Source: Prevotella sp. (GTDB taxonomy: Bacteria; Bacteroidota; Bacteroidia; Bacteroidales; Bacteroidaceae). From it: DNA of 64,000 nt. Shown piece after piece: positions 54,927-62,942 of this stretch; within the stretch, counting starts at the first letter, position 1, and the number at the start of each line of letters is the position of its first letter. The stretch is taken from positions 50,781 to 114,780 of the forward strand of contig JAGCOB010000026.1 in NCBI GenBank assembly GCA_017645645.1, in the 5' to 3' direction. Both the position numbers and the translations under genes were made by a program. The notes under the pieces are model-generated. The model ran no database searches. It was not told the origin of the DNA and worked only from the letters and a program-made list of their open reading frames with translations.

Positions 54927-56225
54927 ATGAAAAATATGAAAAGAATATTCAATTTGTTGCTTCTCGCAACGATTGCCATCGCATACACGTCGTGTAAGAA
55001 CGAGGTGGATGATGTGTTCGATGAGTCATCTGCCGTACGCATGACGAAAGCGTTGGAGGAATATGATGCCATTTTGCAGACACCTGCCAACGGATGGCGT
55101 ATGGAATATTACGGCGGCCTGGAGTATGGTGGTTATAATATGTTCTTGAGGTTTAACAACGATAACACCGTCACTGTTTGCAACGAGGTGTTTGGCGGGG
55201 ACGAAATGGAAAGGTCTCACTACAAACTTGAGCAGAGTGCAGGTGTCGTCCTGTCATTCGACGAGTACAATAATATTTTCCACTTCTTCTCAGACCCTGA
55301 CAATCTTTATGATATTGGTGCAAAGGGAAAAGGTATGGAGGGAGACTTGGAGTTCCGTGTTATCTCCTGTACTGCCGAGGAAGTTGTCATGGTTGGTAAA
55401 AAGCATGGCAGCCGTATCGTCATGACCCCTGCTACGGAGGACTGGGGCGGTTATATTGACGAGGTCATTGCTTCTGAGGAGGAAATGTCATTCGGAATGT
55501 ACTACTTTACAGTAGGAGATCAAATCGCTACGGTTACTGCTAATTATCGCCAGTTGACCTTCAACTACACTGACGAAGAAGGTGCTTCTGCTACCTTAGA
55601 TGCTCCGTATATCGTGCTTCCCAATGTCATACAGTTCTATGAGCCGGTTGAGATCTTCGGAAAGACGATAACAGAACTTACCTATGTAGGTGGTGATGAC
55701 TTCCTGTTTACATCGAATGATCCGGATGCTGTTATGAAGGGATATGTTCCTGCTGTCAGCGAAGCACTGACCTCAGGAAACTGGTATGTCTCCTATGCCA
55801 ACATGAGTGCTGCTGTGCAGGCATACTGGGACTATGCCGCACCATACCTCCTCGCTGCTGAGAATGAGAAGATAGGCTATTGCTACTATGATGCCAGTGG
55901 TGTGCTGTATATCAGGAGCGGTAACTACTGGAGCGGATTCAACTTTAGTCCGGAAGTCCTTTCTGATACACAGGTCAAGTACACCATGGTTGGTTATGGC
56001 GGAGGCTCTGCACAACAGGGTAATGCTAAATACTACTGGGCACTGAAGAATAGTGATGGAGTTTACTTCTTCCGCTACTTTATCGCTCCGTTGACAGGCA
56101 CATTTGACTTGAAGGCAGATGACCTCCGTAACCCGACGGCGATTCTGTTGACGAATGTTGAAGATCCTACTATCTCCTTCATTGTAACAAAGCAGGCTAC
56201 ACCTGCCAATACAGGAATGAAGTAG
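54927..56225 (+). CDS. DUF4302 family lipoprotein
   Basis: This 432-aa protein has a lipoprotein signal (RIFNLLLLATIAIAYTSC). The mature protein is beta-rich: LQTPANGWRMEYYGGLEYGGYN, FLRFNNDNTVTV, LSFDEYNNIFHFFSDP. These fit DUF4302, a family typically encoded with SusC/SusD and an Mx1 peptidase. The start at ATG 54927 is 5 nt after the previous stop; ATG 54936 is an alternative. Probably an accessory surface binding protein. The operon ends at the terminator at 56248. Confidence 0.82.
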   Translation: MKNMKRIFNLLLLATIAIAYTSCKNEVDDVFDESSAVRMTKALEEYDAILQTPANGWRMEYYGGLEYGGYNMFLRFNNDNTVTVCNEVFGGDEMERSHYKLEQSAGVVLSFDEYNNIFHFFSDPDNLYDIGAKGKGMEGDLEFRVISCTAEEVVMVGKKHGSRIVMTPATEDWGGYIDEVIASEEEMSFGMYYFTVGDQIATVTANYRQLTFNYTDEEGASATLDAPYIVLPNVIQFYEPVEIFGKTITELTYVGGDDFLFTSNDPDAVMKGYVPAVSEALTSGNWYVSYANMSAAVQAYWDYAAPYLLAAENEKIGYCYYDASGVLYIRSGNYWSGFNFSPEVLSDTQVKYTMVGYGGGSAQQGNAKYYWALKNSDGVYFFRYFIAPLTGTFDLKADDLRNPTAILLTNVEDPTISFIVTKQATPANTGMK

Positions 56226-56247
56226 TAGACTCTCTACAAATATAGCC

Positions 56248-56285
56248 AATCGGGCAGGAACGCAGATTCCTGCCCGATTTGTTTG
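56248..56285 (+). terminator. Terminator (repeat copy 2)
   Basis: AATCGGGCAGGAA / TTCCTGCCCGATT is a perfect 13-bp stem with a 6-nt loop, followed by TGTTTG. It closes the SusCD operon. Its tail (TTTG 56282-56285) doubles as the -33 element of the next promoter. Confidence 0.85.
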
Positions 56286-56312
56286 TCGTATAGGTAATTA
56301 TTGTTACCTTTG
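56282..56312 (+). promoter_or_regulatory. Promoter at the start codon of the SprT-like gene
   Basis: TTTG 56282-56285 and TACCTTTG 56305-56312 are 19 bp apart. ATG 56322 follows after 9 nt, so the leader is only a few bases. Confidence 0.7.
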
Positions 56313-56321
56313 CAAACATAG

Positions 56322-56951
56322 ATGGAACTTACGGTACAACTGTTACGTGACTGGTTTGGACAGTTCAATGCCCGTTATTTCGGGGGTGAACTGCCTGAAC
56401 CCCGTTTGGCAGTCAACAAGTCACGCCGCTTGTTGGGACAGTTTTCTTGTAAGAAGGTGCGTAAAGGCTTGTTTCGAGGCTATAAGACGGTAGGCTACAC
56501 CATCAAGGTGAGTGAGTATTACGACTTGTCGATGCATGAATACCAGTCGACACTGCTCCATGAGATGATACATTATTATATAATGTACACGTGTAAAAAG
56601 GACACTTCAGCACATGGAAGACTGTTTCGCCAGTGGATGCAGCGGCTGAATCAGGACGGATGGAATGTCGCTGTCAGTTCCAAGACTGACCGCTATGCGA
56701 TTCGCCAACAGCCGTCCGATGCACAATATCTCCTGCTTGTCCTCAAGACGAGGGATGGCAAGCATTTCCTTTCTGTAGTCAATCCATCGTATCGGACGTA
56801 TATCGAGCGGCAGATTTCTCTATCTTCAGTTATCATTGACTATCATTGGCTTGTCAGTCGAGATACCCGATATGCCCATTGGGTAAGGGTCCGCTCCTTG
56901 AGAGGGAAGCGTATTACGGAGACAGAATATCATACATTATTGACTAAATAG
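56322..56951 (+). CDS. SprT-like zinc-dependent protein
   Basis: This 209-aa cytosolic protein has the SprT/Wss1-like fold: VQLLRDWFGQFNARYFGGELPEPRL, the zinc motif LLHEMIHYYI (His80, Glu81, His84) and KDTSAHGRLFRQWMQRLN with a further histidine. The C-terminus lacks the zinc-ribbon cysteines of some SprT proteins. Eukaryotic relatives degrade DNA-protein crosslinks; the role of the bacterial family is not settled. Monocistronic from a promoter with a very short leader. Confidence 0.85.
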   Translation: MELTVQLLRDWFGQFNARYFGGELPEPRLAVNKSRRLLGQFSCKKVRKGLFRGYKTVGYTIKVSEYYDLSMHEYQSTLLHEMIHYYIMYTCKKDTSAHGRLFRQWMQRLNQDGWNVAVSSKTDRYAIRQQPSDAQYLLLVLKTRDGKHFLSVVNPSYRTYIERQISLSSVIIDYHWLVSRDTRYAHWVRVRSLRGKRITETEYHTLLTK

Positions 56952-57014
56952 AGGGTAAAAAATGATATTTATAAAAAAAATGCATGTTATAATGCAAATT
57001 TTAACTAAATTTTA

Positions 57015-57044
57015 TTGTCAATTAAAAAAATTATATTATCTTTG
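57015..57044 (+). promoter_or_regulatory. Promoter of the outer-membrane beta-barrel gene
   Basis: TTG 57015-57017 and TATCTTTG 57037-57044, spaced 19 bp, with an AT-rich spacer. Leader about 40 nt. Confidence 0.7.
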
Positions 57045-57089
57045 CAACAGATTTAATTCACTTTATTCACTTTTTAAAAAGAAAAGATT

Positions 57090-57695
57090 ATGAAAAAGAT
57101 TATGATGATCGCTGCTATGATGATTGCAGCAGTAAGTGCAAATGCACAGAATGAAGTTGGTCAGATTACTCTGCAGCCAAAGGCTGGTATCAACATCTCC
57201 ACTATCACTGGCGACTATAATGACAAGAAGGCTAAGGTAGGTCTTGTCGCAGGTGTTGAGGCTGAGTATGGTATCACAGAAAACTTCGGTATTGACTTTG
57301 GTGTTCTGTATTCTATGGAAGGATGTAAGATGGATCTGCCAATTGCTGCCGGAGAAGGAGCATCTGTTTATTTGGCTAAGGGTGTTAATATTAACCTTGA
57401 CTACATCAACATCCCCATCTTGGCTCAGTACTATCCTGTCAAGGGTCTTGCTATCAAAGCAGGTATCCAGCCCGCATTCAATGTACGTCACAAGGCTTCA
57501 AAAGATGGTGACAAAGTAAACATTGATGGTGTTAAGAGCTTCAACTTCTCTATTCCTGTAGGTCTGTCTTACGAATATGCAAGCTTCGTTCTCGACGCTC
57601 GTTACAACATCGGCGTTACCAAGCTCTTCAAGGACGCTGATCAGGGTCGCAACAGCACCTTCTCAATCACTATCGGCTACAAGTTCGCTCTCTAA
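57090..57695 (+). CDS. Outer-membrane beta-barrel protein (porin-like, OMP_b-brl family)
   Basis: This 201-aa protein has a signal peptide (MIAAMMIAAVSANAQ). Its alternating beta-strands (LQPKAGINISTITGDYND, VGLVAGVEAEYGITENFGIDFGVLY, IPILAQYYPVKGLAIKAGIQPAF) and its ending in ITIGYKFAL with a C-terminal hydrophobic residue are typical of an 8-stranded small barrel. Codon use and the strong promoter suggest high expression. A terminator follows. Ligand unknown. Confidence 0.87.
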   Translation: MKKIMMIAAMMIAAVSANAQNEVGQITLQPKAGINISTITGDYNDKKAKVGLVAGVEAEYGITENFGIDFGVLYSMEGCKMDLPIAAGEGASVYLAKGVNINLDYINIPILAQYYPVKGLAIKAGIQPAFNVRHKASKDGDKVNIDGVKSFNFSIPVGLSYEYASFVLDARYNIGVTKLFKDADQGRNSTFSITIGYKFAL

Positions 57696-57720
57696 TCTTA
57701 GAAGTTAGTTAAACAAAATA

Positions 57721-57750
57721 GTGCGCTCCCTTGCGGGGGCGCATTTTTTG
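57721..57750 (+). terminator. Terminator of the beta-barrel gene
   Basis: TGCGCTCCC / GGGGGCGCA stem around TTGC followed by TTTTTTG. Confidence 0.85.
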
Positions 57751-57770
57751 TGGATATAAGCGTCAAAAGA

Positions 57771-57924
57771 GTCTCATTACTGTTTGAGACATTTCGTCTC
57801 AAAGGTTTTCCCAATATTTGGGACGACCCGTCCCAAGCGTTGGGACTCCTCGTCCCAACGGATGAAACGACTCGTCCCAACGGATGGAACGCACCGTTCC
57901 ATGGCGTGGTACAAGTGATGGGAA
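57771..57924. repeat. 22-bp-period palindromic repeat array B (7 units)
   Basis: Seven 22-nt units, most ending in TCCCAA. Units contain different inverted repeats whose two arms change together: TTTGAGAC/GTCTCAAA, TTGGGACG/CGTCCCAA, CGTTGGGAC/GTCCCAACG and ATGGAACG/CGTTCCAT. It lies between convergent genes, after the terminator and just before the chromate-transporter stop. Open frames across it are products of the repeat, not genes. Confidence 0.75.
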
Positions 57925-57936
57925 GTATCCTTTTGT

Positions 57937-58512
57937 TTAGTAGAAGAGTAACAACCCTGCTACTGCGCAATAGCAGATCATACGGATGGGGTTGATTTTC
58001 AGATAACCCGTGCCGAAGGCGGCAACGAGGAAGAGGGCTACACTGATATAGAACTGCCAGGGATTCTCTGTGGGTGTGGAGAAGTTGTCACGCGTACATA
58101 ATAACAAGGTGGCAGCAGCAAGTAGTCCAACTACCGCAGGGCGGAGTCCTTGGAATACGGATTGTACGGGTCGGGTGTTCATATATTTCATGAACATCTT
58201 GCTGATCAGAATCATCAGAATGAGAGAAGGAAGCACCAGTGCAAAGGTTGCTGTCGCAGAGCCAAGGATGGCAAGGGGAGTGCTATAGCCTGCATTGATG
58301 ATGGCCGTATAACCGCAATAGGTAGCGGAATTGATGCCGATGGGACCTGGTGTCATCTGTGAGATGGCTACGATATCCGTGAATTCCGAGGCGGTCATCC
58401 AATGCCATTGCTCTACGGTCTCGTTCTGTATCAGCGACAACATCCCGTAGCCTCCTCCGAATCCGAAGAGCCCGATTTTAAAGAATGTGACAAACAACCA
58501 AAAGAATATCAT
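57937..58512 (-). CDS. Chromate transporter family half-protein (ChrA, copy 2)
   Basis: This 191-aa membrane protein is one CHR domain: FFKIGLFGFGGGYGMLSLIQNE, ISQMTPGPIGINSATYCGY, and about six hydrophobic segments. Short-chain CHR proteins work in pairs of opposite topology, and the partner is encoded 42 nt upstream (58555-59091). Chromate export is known for the long ChrA; for gut anaerobes the real anion is uncertain. Confidence 0.88.
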   Translation of the reverse strand: MIFFWLFVTFFKIGLFGFGGGYGMLSLIQNETVEQWHWMTASEFTDIVAISQMTPGPIGINSATYCGYTAIINAGYSTPLAILGSATATFALVLPSLILMILISKMFMKYMNTRPVQSVFQGLRPAVVGLLAAATLLLCTRDNFSTPTENPWQFYISVALFLVAAFGTGYLKINPIRMICYCAVAGLLLFY

Positions 58513-58554
58513 TTCTTAAATTTATCCTTATTACGGTATAACGGTATAACGTCA

Positions 58555-59091
58555 TTACGACGTTTGAATTTTTCCCCAGAGAAACCCTCCTATTCCTGCT
58601 GCAATGATAATCCATATCGGTGATACACCCAACAGCCATATCAGTAGTGCTGACACGATGGGAATCCATATCGTAAACCAGTTCAACTGGGCTCGCTGGG
58701 CAAGACGGAAGGTGGGGACGGCTATCAAGGCAACGACGGCAGGACGGATACCCTTGAACATCGCGGCAATGACGCGGTTGTCCTCAAACTGATGGAAGAA
58801 GATGGCGATGGCAAGGATAATCAGGAAAGAGGGTAGTGCAGTGCCTAATGCAGTGGCAACAGCCCCACGCTCTTTCTTGAGTTTGTATCCGATGAAGATA
58901 GCAATATTGATAGCAAACACACCAGGACAACTCTGTGCAATGGCTATCAGGTCGAGCAACTCTTCTTTGCTAATCCATTGATGACGATTAACCACTTCTT
59001 CCTCTATCAAAGGAATCATGGCATATCCACCGCCGAGGGTGAACATGCCAATCTTAAAGAAGGTCTTGAAGGAGTCCCAGTAGATATTCAT
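58555..59091 (-). CDS. Chromate transporter family half-protein (ChrA, copy 1)
   Basis: This 178-aa membrane protein carries FFKIGMFTLGGGYAMIPLIEEEVV and IAIAQSCPGVFAINIAIFIGYKL, the CHR-domain signature. It pairs with the 191-aa protein downstream. Its start overlaps the purL stop (ATGA on the minus strand at 59088-59091), so it is translationally coupled to a purine-synthesis gene, an unexpected partnership with no clear functional reason. Confidence 0.88.
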   Translation of the reverse strand: MNIYWDSFKTFFKIGMFTLGGGYAMIPLIEEEVVNRHQWISKEELLDLIAIAQSCPGVFAINIAIFIGYKLKKERGAVATALGTALPSFLIILAIAIFFHQFEDNRVIAAMFKGIRPAVVALIAVPTFRLAQRAQLNWFTIWIPIVSALLIWLLGVSPIWIIIAAGIGGFLWGKIQTS

Positions 59092-62000
59092 TGCTGCTCA
59101 ATCCACTTACGTGCATTGACGAATGCCTCAATCCATGGGGTTACCTCATCCATGCGACGACGCTCAGGATACCAGGCACACTGCCACGGGAAGATGGCAC
59201 GCTCCAAGTGGGGCATCATGCAGAGGTGACGACCGTCCTCAGAGCAGATACCTGCCACGTCATAATCTGAGCCGTTGGGGTTGGCAGGATAACCGTGGTA
59301 GTTGTATTTCGCAATGACATTGTAGGTACTTTCTGCCTCTGGCAAAGAGAATTTTCCCTCTCCGTGAGCCACCCACAGGCCGAGCTTGTTGCCACTTAGA
59401 CTGCCGAACATCACACTATTGTTCTGTGGAATGCTGAGGGTGATGAACTCACTCTCGAACTTATGCGAGTCATTGTGCAGCATCTTGGCACCCTTGGCTC
59501 CTGTCAGTCCTAATTCGACCATCAACTGGCATCCGTTACAGATACCCAGTGAGAGGGTGTCCTTACGGGCATAGAACTTGTCAAGGGCTTCCTTTGCCTT
59601 GGGATTATACAGGAAGGCGCCTGCCCATCCCTTGGCTGAGCCGAGTACGTCGGAGTTGGAGAAACCTCCGCAGAAGACAATCATGTTGATATCTTCGAGT
59701 GTCTCACGACCGCTGATCAGGTCGGTCATCATAACATCCTTCACGTCGAAGCCGGCGAGGTAGAGCGAGTATGCCATCTCGCGCTCACCATTGGTGCCCT
59801 TCTCTCTAATAATGGCAGCTTTCGGAGTACTCTGAGAATGCTGAGTTCTCCGATGCTCCAAGCCATACTGAGCAAGGGTTCCCGTGAAGTCTTTGTTAAA
59901 CTTCATCTCCAAAGGTTGCTGCTTATAGTTTTCATAACGCTCCTTTGCCTTGCCGTTGAAACTCTGTTTGCGGTCCAGCAGATAGGAGGTCTTGTACCAA
60001 GTGTCACGGAGTGCGTCGATGTCGAAGGTTGTCTCGTTTGTTGCAGCAGAGTCGCAACCTGCAGGATAAACTACCACAATGTCGCGGCTGTCCTCTACAG
60101 GATAACCGATCTTGGCATAGCCGACACCCAAGTCTTCCATGAACTCTTTGAACTCATACTTGTGCTCGTCGCTGACCTCAATGACGACACCAGGGTTCTC
60201 TGCGAACAAGGCCTTGACAATGTCACCGTCTTTGCAGAGGTCGTGTAGGTTGATATGCAGACCGCCCTTCGTATTGGCGAAGCACATCTCCAAAAGGGTC
60301 GTTATCAGACCACCGGCAGAAATGTCGTGACCTGCAATAATCCAACCCTTTTCAATCATCTGCTGCACTGCCATGAAGGCATCGGCAAAGTATTCAGCAT
60401 TCTTCACCGTCGGAACATCACTGCCTACCTTGCCTAAACTCTGGGCAAAGGCAGAGCCGCCCAGATGCTGTTCGTCAAATGAGAAATCGATATGGTACAG
60501 TGAACAGTTCTTGTCGTTCTTCACGACAGGACTCACGACTTTGCGGATATCTGACACCTCACCGCCAGCACTGACGATGACAGTTCCCGGAGAGATAATC
60601 TTCTCGCCATTGGGATATTGCTGACTCAGCGAGAGGGAGTCCTTACCTGTCGGCACGTTGATATGCAGGTCGCAGCAGAAGTCGCTCAATGCCTTCACAC
60701 CAGCATACAGACGGGCATCTTCTCCTTCCTGAGAACGACAGGGCCACATCCAGTTGGCAGAGAGTGACAAGGACTCCATACCGTCGGCAAGAGGTGCCCA
60801 TACTATATTCGTCAGTGCCTCGGCAACGGAGAGGACAGAACCAGCAGCAGGGTCGGCAAGTCCTGCCTGCGGTGCATGACCGATGGCAGTGGCAATACCC
60901 TTGCGACCACGATAGTCAAGGGCAACGACACCACAGTCGCTCAACGGCAATTGTATCTCACCCTGACACTGCTGACGGGCAATCTTACCCGTCACAGAAC
61001 GGTCAACTTTATTCGTCAGCCAGTCTTTGCAGGCAACGGCTTCCAATTGAAGGACACGTTGTAGATATTCGTTAAGTTTATCCTGAGAATAAGTTACATC
61101 CTCATACTTCCGTTCTACGGTATTGTCACGCATGATGGTTTTCGGAGAGTGTCCGAACATCTGGGCGACATCGAGGTCGAAAGGCTTCACACCGTCTCCC
61201 TGCTTGAAGGAGAAGTGGGCATCGCCTGTTGTTTCACCGACGACGTACATCGGGGCACGCTCACGCTCGGCAATCTTCTGAACATGCTCAATATGTTTCT
61301 CATCAATGAGCAGACCCATGCGCTCCTGACTCTCATTGGCGATAATCTCTTTGCTTGACAAGGTCTTGTCACCGATAGGCAATTTGGTCATGTCAATCTC
61401 ACCACCGCATTCCTCTACCAACTCTGACAGACAATTAAGGTGTCCTGCTGAGCCGTGATCGTGAATGGATACCACGGGATTGGTATCTTCTTCGCAAAGG
61501 GCGCGGACGAGGTTATAGGCACGCTTCTGCATCTCGGGGTTGGCGCGCTGGATAGCATTCAACTCAATACCATTGCTATAGCGACCCGTGTCTACAGAGG
61601 ATACGGAGCCGCCGCCTAATCCGATGCGGTAGTTGTCACCGCCAACAACAACAACCTTATTACCTGCCTGCGGTTCTTTCTTCAGACAGTCACGCTTGGT
61701 ACCGTAACCTACACCGCCTGCCAGCATGATGACCTTGTCGTAAGCGTATTTCTCTTTTCCTTCCTGATGCTCGAAAGTCAGCACAGAACCCGTAATCAGC
61801 GGCTGACCGAACTTGTTACCGAAATCGGAAGCACCATTGGATGCCTTGATAAGAATCTGCTCGGGCGTCTGATAAAGCCACTCACGAACGGGAAGGATAT
61901 CCTCCCAGTCACGTCCTCCGTCAATACGCGGATAGGCTGTCATATACACAGCAGTACCGGCAATAGGCCATGAGCCGACACCACCGCCCATACGGTCGCG

Positions 62001-62807
62001 GATCTCACCGCCTGTTCCTGTAGCAGCACCGTTGAAGGGCTCTACCGTCGTGGGGAAGTTATGGGTTTCGGCTTTCAGGGAGATGACGCTCTCAATGTCC
62101 TTGATACGGAAATAATCGCTGGTCGACTGGTCGGCCGGTGCAAACTGCTCCACGACAGGACCTTGTGCAAAAGCAACATTATCCTTATAGGCGGAGAGGA
62201 TCTTGTTGGGATTCTCTTGTGTGGTCTTCTTAATCATGGCAAACAGGCTCGACTCCATCTCCTTACCGTCAATGATGAACGTTCCGCCGAAAATCTTATG
62301 ACGACAGTGTTCGGAGTTGATCTGTGCAAAACCGAAGATCTCGGAGTCTGTCAACGGACGACCATTCTCTTTCTCAATCTTATGCAGGTACTCAATCTCC
62401 TCAGGTGAGAGGGCAAGGCCTTCCTGCTCGTTGTATTCCTCGAGATTATCCACATACTTGATGGGCTCCGGCTGGATATTGATGGTAAAGATGTCTTGGT
62501 TCAACCCTTTGTACATGCGTTGGAGCATGGGGTCGTGCTCAGCGTCCTCCGACTCTACAGGGAAGTATTCCTCGATGCGCTGAATACCTTTTAGTCCCAT
62601 GTTCTGTGTAATTTCAACGGCATTGGTCGACCATGGTGTCACCATCTCGCGACGTGGACCTACATAAAAGCCTTCCAGAGTCTGGTCGCTCAGTAATACT
62701 GCCTCGCCGTAAAGCCAACAGAGTTCGTTTACTTCGTCTTGATTGAGCTGATGATCTACCTGTGTAGCAATCACGCTCTTTTGTGGTGTTTTGAAAAAGA
62801 GAATCAT
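59088..62807 (-). CDS. purL: Phosphoribosylformylglycinamidine synthase (large single-chain PurL)
   Basis: This 1239-aa enzyme performs step four of purine synthesis, converting FGAR, glutamine and ATP to FGAM. It is the long type with the N-terminal PurS-like part, two AIRS-like halves (SLKAETHNFPTTVEPFNGAATGTGGEIRD, MLAGGVGYGTKRD) and a C-terminal class I glutaminase (VFCGGFSNSDVLGSAKGWA, LGICNGCQ with Cys1090, and MMPHLERA). Length and motifs are complete. It starts at ATG 62807 behind a minus-strand promoter and leads a unit with the two CHR genes. Confidence 0.97.
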   Translation of the reverse strand: MILFFKTPQKSVIATQVDHQLNQDEVNELCWLYGEAVLLSDQTLEGFYVGPRREMVTPWSTNAVEITQNMGLKGIQRIEEYFPVESEDAEHDPMLQRMYKGLNQDIFTINIQPEPIKYVDNLEEYNEQEGLALSPEEIEYLHKIEKENGRPLTDSEIFGFAQINSEHCRHKIFGGTFIIDGKEMESSLFAMIKKTTQENPNKILSAYKDNVAFAQGPVVEQFAPADQSTSDYFRIKDIESVISLKAETHNFPTTVEPFNGAATGTGGEIRDRMGGGVGSWPIAGTAVYMTAYPRIDGGRDWEDILPVREWLYQTPEQILIKASNGASDFGNKFGQPLITGSVLTFEHQEGKEKYAYDKVIMLAGGVGYGTKRDCLKKEPQAGNKVVVVGGDNYRIGLGGGSVSSVDTGRYSNGIELNAIQRANPEMQKRAYNLVRALCEEDTNPVVSIHDHGSAGHLNCLSELVEECGGEIDMTKLPIGDKTLSSKEIIANESQERMGLLIDEKHIEHVQKIAERERAPMYVVGETTGDAHFSFKQGDGVKPFDLDVAQMFGHSPKTIMRDNTVERKYEDVTYSQDKLNEYLQRVLQLEAVACKDWLTNKVDRSVTGKIARQQCQGEIQLPLSDCGVVALDYRGRKGIATAIGHAPQAGLADPAAGSVLSVAEALTNIVWAPLADGMESLSLSANWMWPCRSQEGEDARLYAGVKALSDFCCDLHINVPTGKDSLSLSQQYPNGEKIISPGTVIVSAGGEVSDIRKVVSPVVKNDKNCSLYHIDFSFDEQHLGGSAFAQSLGKVGSDVPTVKNAEYFADAFMAVQQMIEKGWIIAGHDISAGGLITTLLEMCFANTKGGLHINLHDLCKDGDIVKALFAENPGVVIEVSDEHKYEFKEFMEDLGVGYAKIGYPVEDSRDIVVVYPAGCDSAATNETTFDIDALRDTWYKTSYLLDRKQSFNGKAKERYENYKQQPLEMKFNKDFTGTLAQYGLEHRRTQHSQSTPKAAIIREKGTNGEREMAYSLYLAGFDVKDVMMTDLISGRETLEDINMIVFCGGFSNSDVLGSAKGWAGAFLYNPKAKEALDKFYARKDTLSLGICNGCQLMVELGLTGAKGAKMLHNDSHKFESEFITLSIPQNNSVMFGSLSGNKLGLWVAHGEGKFSLPEAESTYNVIAKYNYHGYPANPNGSDYDVAGICSEDGRHLCMMPHLERAIFPWQCAWYPERRRMDEVTPWIEAFVNARKWIEQQ

Positions 62808-62839
62808 GTCTTTTACCTTATTTATTTTAAATTTGGCTA

Positions 62840-62847
62840 CAAAGTTA
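62840..62847 (-). promoter_or_regulatory. Promoter of purL
   Basis: Minus-strand TAACTTTG (62847-62840), TTG 22 bp upstream; leader about 27 nt. Divergent from the OmpA-type gene promoter. Confidence 0.55.
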
Positions 62848-62900
62848 CTTAAAATAATCTAAATCAATGCAACTTTAGTGTGAAATGTTCGTCAAATCAT

Positions 62901-62908
62901 TATCTTTG
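62901..62908 (+). promoter_or_regulatory. Promoter of the OmpA-type lipoprotein gene
   Basis: TATCTTTG, 34 bp before ATG 62943. The -33 element is weak. Confidence 0.55.
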
Positions 62909-62942
62909 CACTCGCAAATCATGTTTAATTTAAAGATAAGAA

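Noticed and set aside
57750-57995. Open reading frame of 81 codons (plus strand), and a 90-codon frame on the minus strand (57698-57970)
   Set aside because: Both run through the 22-bp palindromic array; three 22-bp units make 66 bp, so repeats give long stop-free frames by default. No promoter, signal or domain supports them.
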